DNA from: Bacteroidales bacterium
GTDB lineage: Bacteria; Bacteroidota; Bacteroidia; Bacteroidales; UBA932
Assembly: GCA_017631435.1 (NCBI GenBank)
Contig: JAGBTG010000014.1
Location: 1 to 45,151, forward strand
Length of the DNA stretch: 45,151 nt
Direction of reading: 5' to 3'
Below are positions 1-8,584 of the stretch, piece by piece. How positions within the stretch are numbered: the first letter of the stretch is position 1; the number at the start of each line of letters is the position of its first letter. Below the pieces are notes generated by a model. It saw nothing but the letters and a program-made list of their open reading frames with translations. It did no database searches and was not told the origin of the DNA. The position numbers and the translations under genes are program-made.

Positions 1-63
1 AAAATGAGAGATAGAAGATCTATCTCCATTATCCGAACTGCGGCTACTGCATATACTATATGA
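1..63 (+). CDS. possible 3' end of a gene entering from the left
   Basis: Frame 1 is open from the window edge to a TGA at 61-63, while the other two forward frames close within the first 12 bases. The bidirectional terminator at 92-142 would suit a plus-strand gene converging on batE. The roughly 20 residues are not recognisable, so this may be chance. It could equally be non-coding DNA. Confidence 0.2.
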   Translation, partial: KMRDRRSISIIRTAATAYTI

Positions 64-91
64 TACAGTATAAGGTAATCTCAAAAAATAT

Positions 92-142
92 AAAAAAGAG
101 GCTGTATTCCTTGAAAAAGTCTTAGAATACAGCCTCTTTTTT
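92..142. terminator. bidirectional Rho-independent terminator after batE
   Basis: The arms AAAAAAGAGGCTGTATTC (92-109) and its perfect reverse complement (125-142) enclose a 15-nt loop. The A-run on the left arm and T-run on the right arm supply a U-tract on either strand. On the minus strand it begins two bases beyond the batE stop codon and should end the Bat operon transcript. Confidence 0.9.
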
Positions 143-143
143 A

Positions 144-896
144 TTATATCACCTCAACATCCCCCATCTGCATCCAACCCTGGCGGCCGTCTGCAATCTC
201 TACACGGCACCATTTGCCGGCCTGCTCCAGGATCTGCACTTTTGAGCCTTCATGCAGGATGAACAGGTTGTTTCCGGTGGAGTTTGGGGCACTCTTTATA
301 TTGCTTACAGGAACCATAACTATGGCAGTGTCATCACTTGTAGCATTGCGTTTCAAGCTTACAGAGAAGAGCAATGCAAAGATTGAGAAGAGGAATACTA
401 CGCATGCCAATACAAACGACAGCTTGCGGGCTCCTGTTGTAGGGGCAAACTTGAACATAAGAAGCAGCACTAGTACAGCTGCAAACAAAGCAAGCGAAAC
501 ATATCCCCAAGCATTTGATGAAAGGAGATTCCTCACCCCTTTAGTCCAGGTTGCAAGGACAAATTCAGGCACCTGATCAATTTTATCCAGGGTATGCAGT
601 CTGGCAATCTGAAGATTGTTCTGTGCATCTGCTCCCGACGGATCAAGTTTGAGTGCCTTCTCATAATAGAGGATAGCCTTACCAATCTCATCAAGTTTAT
701 AGTATGCATTTCCTATATTGTAATACAGTTTGTATGACTCGTATCCCCCATCTGCAATCTGCAGATAGTTGTCAAGTGCAGTCTGGTACTGCCCCATTGA
801 ATAGGCCTCATTGCCCTGGTTCCACAATTCACCGTTGCTCTGGGCATTCAAGGCCACAGCAGACATCAAAAAAACAAACAGCAATATCTTTTTCAT
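144..896 (-). CDS. batE: BatE: TPR and SH3-like membrane protein
   Basis: Last gene of the Bat operon. An N-terminal signal segment (MKKILLFVFL, ending near NAQ) is followed by TPR-type helices with the pattern YYNIGNAYYKLDEIGKAI. Two hydrophobic segments come next (around VSLALFAAVLVLLLMF and SFVLACVVFLFSIFALLF). The C-terminus is an SH3-like domain (SKVQILEQAGKWCRVEI, then GRQGWMQ). BatE proteins are thought to act with BatA-D at the cell envelope; the exact job is unsettled. I chose the ATG at 896 because it opens a normal signal sequence and has AAAGGGAGAG just upstream. An ATG ten codons earlier (926) would overlap batD. With the chosen start the gap to the batD stop is 19 bp. Confidence 0.85.
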   Translation of the reverse strand: MKKILLFVFLMSAVALNAQSNGELWNQGNEAYSMGQYQTALDNYLQIADGGYESYKLYYNIGNAYYKLDEIGKAILYYEKALKLDPSGADAQNNLQIARLHTLDKIDQVPEFVLATWTKGVRNLLSSNAWGYVSLALFAAVLVLLLMFKFAPTTGARKLSFVLACVVFLFSIFALLFSVSLKRNATSDDTAIVMVPVSNIKSAPNSTGNNLFILHEGSKVQILEQAGKWCRVEIADGRQGWMQMGDVEVI

Positions 897-915
897 AAGA
901 ACTCTCCCTTTACTT

Positions 916-2751
916 TTACAACTCATCCTCCAATGCAGAAATTATCTCAACCGCCTTTCCATACTGGGTTGAAATCTCACCCGAATCTCCGCCAAACGAA
1001 TATCTGGCCATCTCACAATCCTCAAGCACCTGCAGGAATGCCGCAATATTGGCCTCCGAAACACCTTTGGCCTCCATTGTCTCCTTAATGGTATCGCGCT
1101 GCATATCTGCAAACGGAATTGCAAGTTTGTCGCTTATATAGCCAAGCAACGCCTTGTGCACCTCCTCATAGAAAGGTGAGCGGAGATTCTGCTCCATATA
1201 ACTTTTTGCAAGTTTCAGCCTTGTTCTTGCAACCTTGTTAGCCTTCCTATTGCGGGTACGTACCACATCTCCCCTAAGTTTTGCCCTCTTCTTGAGTGCC
1301 CAGTACAACACTGCATACACTGTTGCAAGCAATGCAAGGAGCACAAAGAAAAGCCAGCTTCCCACAAAGAAATGCCCTTTCTTGCCCAAACCTGCAGCTC
1401 CCTGGAGAATATATCTTATATCCTCTCCCAAAGAGGCTACAGCCTGTTTGGAGATACCCTGAACCACTGTGCCGACGGCAACACCGTCACCCTTGGCTAC
1501 ATTAACCTCTACCGGCTCACTTTTCAGGGTGACATATTTCCCCTGTTTTATATCATAATAAGAATACTCTACAGGAGGTATTTCAAATACCCCTTCACTT
1601 CTTGGGATGAACGGAAATTCAAAGCTCTTGCTTCCCGATATTCCATTGGCACCGTACGAATAGCTGTTGCTGGTCTTTACATCATACAGCTCAAAATCTG
1701 CAGGCAACTGCACTTTAGGGGCCTCAATCAGATTGAGGTTGCCTGTACCCTGAACGGTAACTATCACAGAACCCGCCTCGTGTGCCTTAACACTGTCTCT
1801 GCTCAAGGCCACCTTCAGGGAGAAGTTACCTACACCTTGTCCGAATGATGCAGGAGCACCTGCCGGAAGCGGAGAAACCTTTATCACCGCATTGCCTGAG
1901 TTCACCCTTTTCTTTACAATCTGGTATCCCTGGTCAAAGAAATCGTCAAAAATGGATCTGCCCCTTGGTGCAGTCATCACCTGTACCTGGCATATCATCT
2001 CGGCCGGTTTCACAGAGAGCTCTCCTGTCTGCTGAGGCAACAGCACATACTTGCGCAACACTGCGGCACTGTAAATCTGATTATCAACATTCTCCCTTAC
2101 AAAATTGATATTTTGTGGAGACTCTATCTCCTGGCTCCAGAACCCGTCAAACACAGGAAACTTTATATCCTCAAATCCTGCAATACCAACCTTGGTATAA
2201 AGTTTAAGTGTGGCTATAATAGGCTCACCCTTAACAACCTTTGTTTTGCTGAATGAAAGCTGGAGGAACACATCCCTGGATGAAACCTCTCCGGAAGCCT
2301 GCCTTGGCTGCTGCTGTGCGCTGCCTGTAACCTGCCCCTGCTGTTGCTGGGAGCCTCCGTTTGAAGCGGCGCCCTTAACAACCTCAACCTGCATCTCTTT
2401 GGTAGTATAAACCTTGCCCCCTATGGTTGCCGAAGCTGCAGAAATCTTTGCCACTCCTTCAGCCACTGGCCTTACAATATAGGTATAGCTTATCTCCACG
2501 CTCTTGCTGGACTTTCCGTTGATGAACTGCGTACTCATCATCTTGGATTGAGAAGGCCCTGCAAGCACCTCCAGTCCGGTAAACTGCGGTTGGGTAAAGT
2601 CCTCTATGTCTCCGTCGGCGGTAAACACCACCCTGAACGCTTCATCCTGCCCAACTACCTTTGGGGCATCCACAACAAAGGTGTTCTGCGCAAATGCCAT
2701 ACTGCCCACCAAAAGCAGCAGCACTGTGAACACTCCTTTCAAATATCTCAT
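916..2751 (-). CDS. batD: BatD: large periplasmic protein with one membrane anchor
   Basis: BatD-family protein (Oxygen tolerance domain) of about 611 residues. It has a signal peptide (MRYLKGVFTVLLLLVGSMAFAQ-like start), a long beta-rich exported region with Ig-like repeats, and a Gln/Ser-rich linker near residues 130-155. One transmembrane helix lies near residue 470 (SWLFFVLLALLATVYAVLYW), followed by a basic, helical cytoplasmic tail of about 120 residues. The family is found beside VWA proteins of the Bat type. The ATG at 2751 starts the signal peptide; a TTG three codons upstream is possible but less likely. It sits 31 bp after the batB-batC fusion and is followed after 19 bp by batE, so it should be cotranscribed with both. 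Confidence 0.88.
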   Translation of the reverse strand: MRYLKGVFTVLLLLVGSMAFAQNTFVVDAPKVVGQDEAFRVVFTADGDIEDFTQPQFTGLEVLAGPSQSKMMSTQFINGKSSKSVEISYTYIVRPVAEGVAKISAASATIGGKVYTTKEMQVEVVKGAASNGGSQQQQGQVTGSAQQQPRQASGEVSSRDVFLQLSFSKTKVVKGEPIIATLKLYTKVGIAGFEDIKFPVFDGFWSQEIESPQNINFVRENVDNQIYSAAVLRKYVLLPQQTGELSVKPAEMICQVQVMTAPRGRSIFDDFFDQGYQIVKKRVNSGNAVIKVSPLPAGAPASFGQGVGNFSLKVALSRDSVKAHEAGSVIVTVQGTGNLNLIEAPKVQLPADFELYDVKTSNSYSYGANGISGSKSFEFPFIPRSEGVFEIPPVEYSYYDIKQGKYVTLKSEPVEVNVAKGDGVAVGTVVQGISKQAVASLGEDIRYILQGAAGLGKKGHFFVGSWLFFVLLALLATVYAVLYWALKKRAKLRGDVVRTRNRKANKVARTRLKLAKSYMEQNLRSPFYEEVHKALLGYISDKLAIPFADMQRDTIKETMEAKGVSEANIAAFLQVLEDCEMARYSFGGDSGEISTQYGKAVEIISALEDEL

Positions 2752-2782
2752 TACAAACAAATTTTTAATTCAGTTAAACTTC

Positions 2783-4561
2783 CTACCAGTTCTTCTCCTT
2801 CTGTTTTGATTTCAACAGTTTAGCCTTCTCCTCCTTCACCTTCTCCTGAGTCCGGTTCTCCTTCTCCTGCATTGCCTGAAGCATCTGCTCTGCAGCCTGA
2901 GGGGTTATCTTAGGCTCATTCTGAGGCTGTTGCTGCTGGTCTTGTGGCTGGTCTTTCTTGTCGGGATTATCTTTATTATCCTTGTTATCTTTGTTATCCT
3001 TATTATCCTGGTTCTGGTTCTGATCCTGGTTCTGGTTTTGGTTCTGATCCTGCTGCTGTTGCTGATCCTGGTTCTGCTGGTTCTGCTGATCCTCCATCTT
3101 CTTCTTTGCGTAGATGTAGTTCTCGCGGGTCTGGGCATCTGCAGGATTGCGTCTCAGGGCATTCTTGTAGGCATCAACAGCCTCGCCGTACCTCTTCTGG
3201 GCCAAAAGCGAATTGCCCAAATTGTGGTAATAACCTGGGGCCACATCATTCTTGGCAACCTTTACGGCACCCTTTTTCCAGTCTACCTGCTGAGGCATCT
3301 TTGAAATGGTATCACCCACCTTGGCATAGATGAGTTCTGCATTTGCAGCATCATCCTGCAACATCAGAGTGTTTGCAAGGTTATAGTTTCCTGCCACAGA
3401 AAGGGAATCCTTTATGAGGGCCTTGCGGTACTCCACTTCAGCCTCCTTGTAATTTTCATCCTTAAAGAACCTGTTGCCTTTTCTAACCTCCTTACGGTCT
3501 GTCTGGGCAAAGGTACTGCCGGCGGTAAGCATAAACAGCACCGCTACCGCAAACATCTTTTTGCTTACCCTCCTGTTCCCTATGAAGAACTCCAGCAACA
3601 GGAATACCAATGCTATTGCAAAGAAATACATATACTGTTCCTCAAAATCTTCAAACACAACAGATTTGAACTGCTGTTGCTGAAGCTGTTCCAATTCATC
3701 TATTATAGGGTTGAGGCCAAACTCCGCATTACCGGCCCTCACATAGGCTCCACCACCGGCAATTGCTATCTCCTCCAGAACTTTCTCATTGAGTTTGGTT
3801 ACCACAATGTTCCCGTCCTTGTCTTTCATGAGATCTCCATCAGGGCCATAAGGGATAGGTTTACCCTCAGGGGAACCCACTCCTATACAGAATACCCTTA
3901 TGCCAACCTCCAATGCCATACGGGCTGCAGCAACCGCATCATCCTCGTGGTTCTCACCGTCGGTGATGAGGATTATGGCCTTGTTGTCCTGCTGCATCTG
4001 GGCCTCCGAGCTGAAACTCTTTATGGCAGTGTTTATTGCCTCACCCAAGGCTGTTCCCTGTACCGGAACAGACTCTGTTCCAATGGTATTGAGGAATATC
4101 TTGGCCGAAACGTAATCTGTAGTGATTGGCAATTGCACAAAAGACTGTCCTGCAAATACAATCAGGCCTATCCTGTCTCCCTGCAGCTTGTCTACAAGCC
4201 TTGAGATTGCCAGTTTGGCCCTCTCCAGCCTGTTGGGGTAGTAGTCCTGGGCCAACATTGAGTTGGAAACATCAAGGGCTATCATTATCTCAGCCCCCTT
4301 GCGGTTGCTCTCCTTCAGTGAAGCACCTATCTGGGGCCTTGCAAGTCCTATTGCAAAAAAGAACCACGCAACAGCAAAGAATGAAACCCTAACCCATCCT
4401 TTATATCTGGAGCGCTCCGGCATAAGCCTGGCCATAAGTTCAGGGTTGCCGAATTTGGCTATTTTTTTGTTCCTGCCCCTTCTGAAAAGTGCGTAGAACA
4501 CAAAGAAAAGGGGAATGAGCAATATAAGCAATAAATATTGTGCTTGTGCGAAATGTATCAT
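2783..4561 (-). CDS. batB: BatB-BatC fusion: VWA membrane protein joined to TPR protein
   Basis: A single 592-residue frame holds two proteins that are separate genes in the Bat operons I know. Residues 1-335 are BatB: transmembrane helices at about 7-26 and 58-75, a VWA domain with MIDAS residues D97-x-S99-x-S101, and a C-terminal helix at about 311-327. Residues 336-592 look like BatC: a fresh signal sequence starting at M336 (MFAVAVLFMLTAG, then FAQ), TPR repeats at about 355-475, then a low-complexity tail rich in Gln, Asn, Asp and Lys (490-550) and a charged helix. The start at 4561 has AAAGGAGG six bases upstream. An AGGAGG also lies ten bases before the internal ATG (3556), so separate BatC synthesis is possible. 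Confidence 0.88.
   Translation of the reverse strand: MIHFAQAQYLLLILLIPLFFVFYALFRRGRNKKIAKFGNPELMARLMPERSRYKGWVRVSFFAVAWFFFAIGLARPQIGASLKESNRKGAEIMIALDVSNSMLAQDYYPNRLERAKLAISRLVDKLQGDRIGLIVFAGQSFVQLPITTDYVSAKIFLNTIGTESVPVQGTALGEAINTAIKSFSSEAQMQQDNKAIILITDGENHEDDAVAAARMALEVGIRVFCIGVGSPEGKPIPYGPDGDLMKDKDGNIVVTKLNEKVLEEIAIAGGGAYVRAGNAEFGLNPIIDELEQLQQQQFKSVVFEDFEEQYMYFFAIALVFLLLEFFIGNRRVSKKMFAVAVLFMLTAGSTFAQTDRKEVRKGNRFFKDENYKEAEVEYRKALIKDSLSVAGNYNLANTLMLQDDAANAELIYAKVGDTISKMPQQVDWKKGAVKVAKNDVAPGYYHNLGNSLLAQKRYGEAVDAYKNALRRNPADAQTRENYIYAKKKMEDQQNQQNQDQQQQQDQNQNQNQDQNQNQDNKDNKDNKDNKDNPDKKDQPQDQQQQPQNEPKITPQAAEQMLQAMQEKENRTQEKVKEEKAKLLKSKQKEKNW
2940..3097 (-). repeat. in-frame tandem repeats coding Q/N/D/K tail of BatC
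   Basis: Short tandem units, roughly 6 nt (Gln-Asn, Asp-Gln) followed by 9 nt (Asp-Asn-Lys, four to five copies), encode residues about 489-541 of the BatB-BatC fusion. All units are multiples of three, so slippage would change length without shifting the frame. On the opposite strand the repeats create long hydrophobic open frames that are not genes. Confidence 0.8.
3554..3570 (-). promoter_or_regulatory. internal ribosome-binding site and start for a BatC-only product
   Basis: Reading the minus strand, AGGAGG lies ten bases before the ATG at 3556-3554, inside the fused frame (codons for R-R-V-S-K-K-M). The spacing and the signal peptide that follows suggest a retained ancestral batC start site. 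Whether it is used cannot be told from sequence. Confidence 0.5.
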
Positions 4562-4572
4562 ATCTCCCTCCT

Positions 4573-5562
4573 TTAATCCGGTATCTGTTTAGTTACAAAT
4601 AGAACAAGAAGCATCTCCAGTACAATTGCCGCAAGTACTGCAAGTGCAAAATACATGAACAGCTCCTTATAGATTGGGAAACTGTCTACCATGGTCCTGT
4701 TCTTCTCCATCTTGTTTATCTCCCCATATATCTCAAGGAGTTTGGTATTGTCTGTGGCCCTGAAATATTTTCCGTCGGTACCCTCCGCTATGTTCTGGAG
4801 CAACTGCTCGTCAATCTCTACCTCCACCTGCTGGACATCCACTCCAAACGGGGTCATTACAGGGTATGGGGCGGTACCCTCCGCTCCTACACCAATGGTA
4901 TATACCCTTATACCGTAAGTCTTGGCTATCTCTGCCGCCATCTGCGGAGATATTTCTCCGGAGTTGTTCACACCATCCGTAAGGAGTATCACCACACGGC
5001 TCTTTGCCTGTGAATCCTTAAGGCGGGCAACTGCTGTTGCAAGTCCGTTGCCAATTGCGGTTCCGTCCTCAATGATTCCGCACTCAATCTCCTTTATAAG
5101 GTTGATGAGTGTTGCCCTGTCGGTTGTAAGGGGAGACTGCGTATAACTCTCTCCTGCAAACACCACCACTCCAATCCTGTCGGAAGGTCTCTCGGCAATG
5201 AACTGTATTGCAATGTCCTTTGCCGCACCTATTCTGTCGGGATTAAAATCCCTTGCCAGCATACTAGTGGAGACATCAAGTGCAAGGACAATGTCTATAC
5301 CCTCGGTGTCTATCTTCTCAAAGGTGGATGATGATCTTGGGCGGGCAATGGCAAGTATCATTGCAGCCAATGCCACCACTCTGCAAATGAAAGGCAGGTG
5401 TCTGGCAGCCTTCTTCAATTTTCCGCCGTTGTATTTCCATGGCATTGCCGAGGAGACAATCACATACGGACGGAGCCCCTTAACCTCCCTTATTATGTAA
5501 ACTGCCACTACCGGTACAAGCAGCAGCAACAGCCACAACAGATTTTCGTATTCAAAAAACAT
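4573..5562 (-). CDS. batA: BatA: VWA-domain membrane protein
   Basis: BatA, 329 residues. A hydrophobic N-terminus (about 8-23), a second helix (about 56-73), then a VWA domain with an intact metal-ion-dependent adhesion site (D96-x-S98-x-S100, later TDGVNNSG). A C-terminal helix (about 308-325) would tether the domain. It closely parallels the BatB half downstream, suggesting duplication within the operon. VWA domains with an intact MIDAS bind a divalent metal and mediate protein contacts; here the partner is probably the MoxR ATPase or BatB. GGAGGAG lies upstream of the ATG but is also the coding end of the previous gene, which stops 3 bp before this start. It lies 11 bp before the batB start. 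Confidence 0.9.
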   Translation of the reverse strand: MFFEYENLLWLLLLLVPVVAVYIIREVKGLRPYVIVSSAMPWKYNGGKLKKAARHLPFICRVVALAAMILAIARPRSSSTFEKIDTEGIDIVLALDVSTSMLARDFNPDRIGAAKDIAIQFIAERPSDRIGVVVFAGESYTQSPLTTDRATLINLIKEIECGIIEDGTAIGNGLATAVARLKDSQAKSRVVILLTDGVNNSGEISPQMAAEIAKTYGIRVYTIGVGAEGTAPYPVMTPFGVDVQQVEVEIDEQLLQNIAEGTDGKYFRATDNTKLLEIYGEINKMEKNRTMVDSFPIYKELFMYFALAVLAAIVLEMLLVLFVTKQIPD

Positions 5563-5565
5563 ATC

Positions 5566-6630
5566 CTACTCCTCCACTTTTTCATTTTGCCCGGCCTGTG
5601 CCGCCTCATTCCTGGATGCCTCCTTCTGGGCCGCCTCCTTCTGTGCCGCTTCCTGCAACTGCTGCTCAAATGCCGCATTCACAAATCTTACAGCCATAGG
5701 GATAACCTCCTCATTCTCCTCATTGCCGGGAACATATTTTGCAAACTTCACCAAATCTGCAGTCTTGAAAAGTTCATCAAGTTCCTTATAGTAGCGTGGC
5801 TCAATCTTCTTGTCTGAAAGGTCTGCCATAATCTCAGATGTGGTCTTCTCCATGGCGCTCACCTCATACCTTGCCTCAATATACTCCCTCAGAGCATCGG
5901 TAACCCCGGTATAGAAAAGCTTCTCCTCCCCGTTCTGCCACAACTGCTCGCCGCGGATTCTGTCAAGCTCCCTAAGGGCCACAATATGAGGCGGATCCTG
6001 TACCACAGGTTTTCCAAACAGGCTTCCCTGCTCTCTCCTGTGCCTGATATATCTGTAAAGGAGATAACCCAGAACAGCCAGCGCAATGGCAAGAACCGCC
6101 CAAGGAAGCACCTCCCTGAATGTAACAGGATACCTCATCTGTCCCTTTATAGGATGCATCACAAAGTTTGCAGTATCAACAGGGGTATTGGTAACATCCA
6201 GAAACGGTGAATCAAGGTATATGGTATCTCCCTGCGGTGTAAGTGCCACCATAAATGGAAGCTTGTAATATCCGCTGTCAAAGGATGTGAGGAGCAATTT
6301 TACCTCCAGCTCCTTCATGCCGTTCCTGATTGCCAACGTATCAAGCACAATATCATGAATCACATCCACAGGAGCCTTCTCTGCCTCCACCACACTTGCG
6401 TAAGGGGCAAACATCAGTTCCTGATCCTGTGGCAACTCCATCTGGGTACTCCACACAACCTGCTCACCCACAAGGATGGAATCCTTGCTCAGCTGTGATT
6501 TCTTCACCTGCAGCCACTGCGGAAGGGGAATCTCAAGAACTGCCTCCTGCTGCTCCTGCGCAAAACCTTTCACTCCCGCTCCCAAAAACATCAGGGCAAA
6601 CAATAAAACTATGAATGAATATCTTTTCAT
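5566..6630 (-). CDS. Bat-operon membrane protein of unknown role
   Basis: Protein of 354 residues between the DUF58 gene and batA. It has a signal peptide ending near GFAQ, an exported beta-rich domain (about 30-170), one transmembrane helix (about 176-194), then a cytoplasmic helical domain. The C-terminus is an Ala/Glu/Gln-rich tail with repeated EAAQK/EASRN-like units. The architecture (short BatD-like outside, helix, helical inside) resembles DUF4381-type proteins that accompany moxR/DUF58/VWA clusters in other bacteria; this is an architectural comparison, not a search result. The ATG at 6630 is used; a TTG one codon earlier is the alternative. Its stop is 3 bp from batA. Confidence 0.8.
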   Translation of the reverse strand: MKRYSFIVLLFALMFLGAGVKGFAQEQQEAVLEIPLPQWLQVKKSQLSKDSILVGEQVVWSTQMELPQDQELMFAPYASVVEAEKAPVDVIHDIVLDTLAIRNGMKELEVKLLLTSFDSGYYKLPFMVALTPQGDTIYLDSPFLDVTNTPVDTANFVMHPIKGQMRYPVTFREVLPWAVLAIALAVLGYLLYRYIRHRREQGSLFGKPVVQDPPHIVALRELDRIRGEQLWQNGEEKLFYTGVTDALREYIEARYEVSAMEKTTSEIMADLSDKKIEPRYYKELDELFKTADLVKFAKYVPGNEENEEVIPMAVRFVNAAFEQQLQEAAQKEAAQKEASRNEAAQAGQNEKVEE

Positions 6631-6640
6631 CAAATTCCAA

Positions 6641-7519
6641 TTAATGTTGTTTGAACAGCGCCATCAGCCCCTTCACATAATCCTGGTCTGTACTGATGCT
6701 CACACTGTCTACCTTAAACCTGTTGAACAGGGTGGTTGAATTCCTGAGCACCTCCCTGCCCCATGTGGCATAATGGTTCCTCACTGCCTTGCTGGAGGTA
6801 TCCACCCACATCTGCTCGCCGGTCTCTGCATCCTTAATCCTCACCAGACCAATGTCGGGAAGATTCCTCTCCCTTGGATCATAGATGTTTATCACAGACA
6901 GATCATGCCTGTTCACCGCCACCTTCAGGGCCTCCTCGTAATTGGGTTTTCCCTGCTGGTCCACATCCATCAGGTCTGAAAGGAGGAATGCAGTACATTT
7001 CCTCTTAATTGCATTGGTAAGGAAACGCAATGCCTCAGAAATATTGGTACCTTTGGTCTGCGGCTCAAACTCCAGCAACTCCCTCAAAATCCTAAGCAAG
7101 TGGCTCCTGCCCTTCTTTGGAGGGATAAACTTCTCCACCTTTGAACTGAAGAAAAGTGCACCCACCTTATCATTGTTTGCAGAAGCAGAGAAAGAAAGCA
7201 CTGCAGCAATCTCAGCCAGCAGTTCCCTCTTGCTCTTTGAGGTAGTACCGAATATTCCCGACGAACTCACGTCCACCAGCAACACCACAGTAAGTTCCCT
7301 CTCCTCCTCAAACACCTTCACATACGGAGCCCTCAGACGTGCGGTAACATTCCAGTCCATATTGCGCACATCGTCACCGAACTGGTACTCCCTCACCTCA
7401 CTGAAAGCCATACCCCTACCTTTAAAGGCAGAGTGGTACTCTCCTGCAAAGATCTGATGGGAAAGAGACTTGGTCTTAATCTCAATCTTCCTTACTTTCT
7501 TAAGCAATCCGTTGTCCAT
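6641..7519 (-). CDS. DUF58 (VWA-like) cytoplasmic protein
   Basis: DUF58 family, 292 residues, with no membrane helices. The family block is clear at residues 37-61 (FSEVREYQFGDDVRNMDWN), followed by a VWA-type core with a MIDAS-like DVSSS at 83-87. A later conserved stretch is SDLMDVDQQG. DUF58 genes sit directly after moxR in a very widespread pair, and the protein is thought to be a client or adaptor of the MoxR ATPase. GGAGGAG lies five bases before the ATG. The moxR stop is 20 bp upstream, supporting coupled expression. Confidence 0.92.
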   Translation of the reverse strand: MDNGLLKKVRKIEIKTKSLSHQIFAGEYHSAFKGRGMAFSEVREYQFGDDVRNMDWNVTARLRAPYVKVFEEERELTVVLLVDVSSSGIFGTTSKSKRELLAEIAAVLSFSASANNDKVGALFFSSKVEKFIPPKKGRSHLLRILRELLEFEPQTKGTNISEALRFLTNAIKRKCTAFLLSDLMDVDQQGKPNYEEALKVAVNRHDLSVINIYDPRERNLPDIGLVRIKDAETGEQMWVDTSSKAVRNHYATWGREVLRNSTTLFNRFKVDSVSISTDQDYVKGLMALFKQH

Positions 7520-7539
7520 TGCTTCTCCTCCACACTCTA

Positions 7540-8532
7540 TTATGGAACCTCAACTGTATTTATAATGTCTGTAATGATGCTCTCAGTAGTGATGTTCTCA
7601 GCCTCAGCCTCGTAAGTAAGGCCAATCCTGTGCCTTAGAACCTCGTTGCACACTGCACGCACATCCTCAGGAATCACATAGCCCCTTCTCTTTATGAAAG
7701 CATATGCCTTTGAAGCCATAGCCAACGAGATGCTGGCACGTGGTGATGCACCGTACTGGATAAGGTCCTTAAGTTTGCCTAGTCCGTACTCCTCAGGGGT
7801 TCTTGTTGCGTACACGATATCTACAATGTACTTCTCAATCTTCTCATCCATATACACATCCTTCACAACCTCCCTTGCCCTTACAATATCCTCAGGCTTA
7901 AGCTGCGCAGTAGCCTTAGGGAACTGTTTTGAATTGTGCATCCTTATAATAAGTCTCTCCTCCTCCTTTTTAGGGTAGTCTACAACCACCTTAAGCATGA
8001 AACGGTCTACCTGAGCCTCTGGAAGCGGGTATGTACCCTCCTGCTCAACAGGGTTCTGGGTAGCCATTACAAGGAACGGGCTTGGAAGTTTGTAAGTGTT
8101 GTCGCCAATGGTAACCTGTCTCTCCTGCATTGCCTCCAAAAGGGCACTCTGAACCTTGGCAGGAGAACGGTTTATCTCATCCGCCAATACAAAGTTTGCA
8201 AAGATTGGTCCCTGCTTCACCTGGAACTGCTCGCTCTTCTGGCTGTAGATCATTGTACCAATCACATCCGCAGGCAAAAGGTCAGGGGTAAACTGTATTC
8301 TGCTGAACTTTGCATCAACTATATTGGCAAGGGTATTGATAGCCAAAGTCTTGGCCAAACCCGGCATACCCTCCAAAAGGATATGTCCATCTGCAAGTAG
8401 TCCTATAAGGAGATTCTCCACAAGATGCTTCTGGCCTACAATAACCTTGTTCATCTCCATGGTAATGATATCCACAAAAGCGCTCTCCCTCAGGATTCTC
8501 TCATTCAATTCCTTAATGTTAACCGATTCCAT
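7540..8532 (-). CDS. moxR: MoxR-family AAA+ ATPase
   Basis: First gene of the Bat operon, 330 residues, the usual MoxR length. Walker A is at 55-62 (GMPGLAKT), Walker B at about 115-119 (VLADE), sensor 1 near MATQNPVEQEGTYPLPEAQ, and the arginine-rich lid region carries SPRASISLAMASKAYAF. MoxR ATPases act as chaperone-like remodelers for metal insertion or complex assembly together with VWA proteins, here BatA, BatB and the DUF58 protein. It starts at an ATG facing truA across a 62-bp divergent region that holds its likely promoter. Confidence 0.95.
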   Translation of the reverse strand: MESVNIKELNERILRESAFVDIITMEMNKVIVGQKHLVENLLIGLLADGHILLEGMPGLAKTLAINTLANIVDAKFSRIQFTPDLLPADVIGTMIYSQKSEQFQVKQGPIFANFVLADEINRSPAKVQSALLEAMQERQVTIGDNTYKLPSPFLVMATQNPVEQEGTYPLPEAQVDRFMLKVVVDYPKKEEERLIIRMHNSKQFPKATAQLKPEDIVRAREVVKDVYMDEKIEKYIVDIVYATRTPEEYGLGKLKDLIQYGASPRASISLAMASKAYAFIKRRGYVIPEDVRAVCNEVLRHRIGLTYEAEAENITTESIITDIINTVEVP

Positions 8533-8568
8533 ATATCTGTTTTATTTTTTAATTTTTGTTCCAATCGC

Positions 8569-8576
8569 TAAATTTG
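8569..8576 (+). promoter_or_regulatory. candidate -7 box for truA
   Basis: TAAATTTG matches the Bacteroides -7 consensus TAnnTTTG. It lies 18 bases before the truA ATG. No TTTG is found at the expected upstream distance, so the match is partial. It abuts the oppositely oriented box for moxR. Confidence 0.45.
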
Positions 8577-8584
8577 CAAAATTA
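8577..8584 (-). promoter_or_regulatory. candidate -7 box for the moxR-bat operon
   Basis: On the minus strand the sequence reads TAATTTTG, a match to TAnnTTTG, about 45 bases before the moxR ATG. It overlaps the 5' region of truA and shares the divergent spacer with the truA box. No clear -33 TTTG was seen. Confidence 0.45.

Noticed and set aside
8-70. Small palindromes GAGATAG/CTATCTC and TACTGCATATA/TATATGATACAGTA near the left edge
   Set aside because: Short or imperfect, with no associated gene signal; the left flank is cut off so context is missing.
2930-3333. Long plus-strand open frames rich in Leu, Ile and Val opposite the batC tail
   Set aside because: They are the antisense of the Q/N/D/K tandem repeats; hydrophobic composition follows from the repeat codons and there is no start context or homology.
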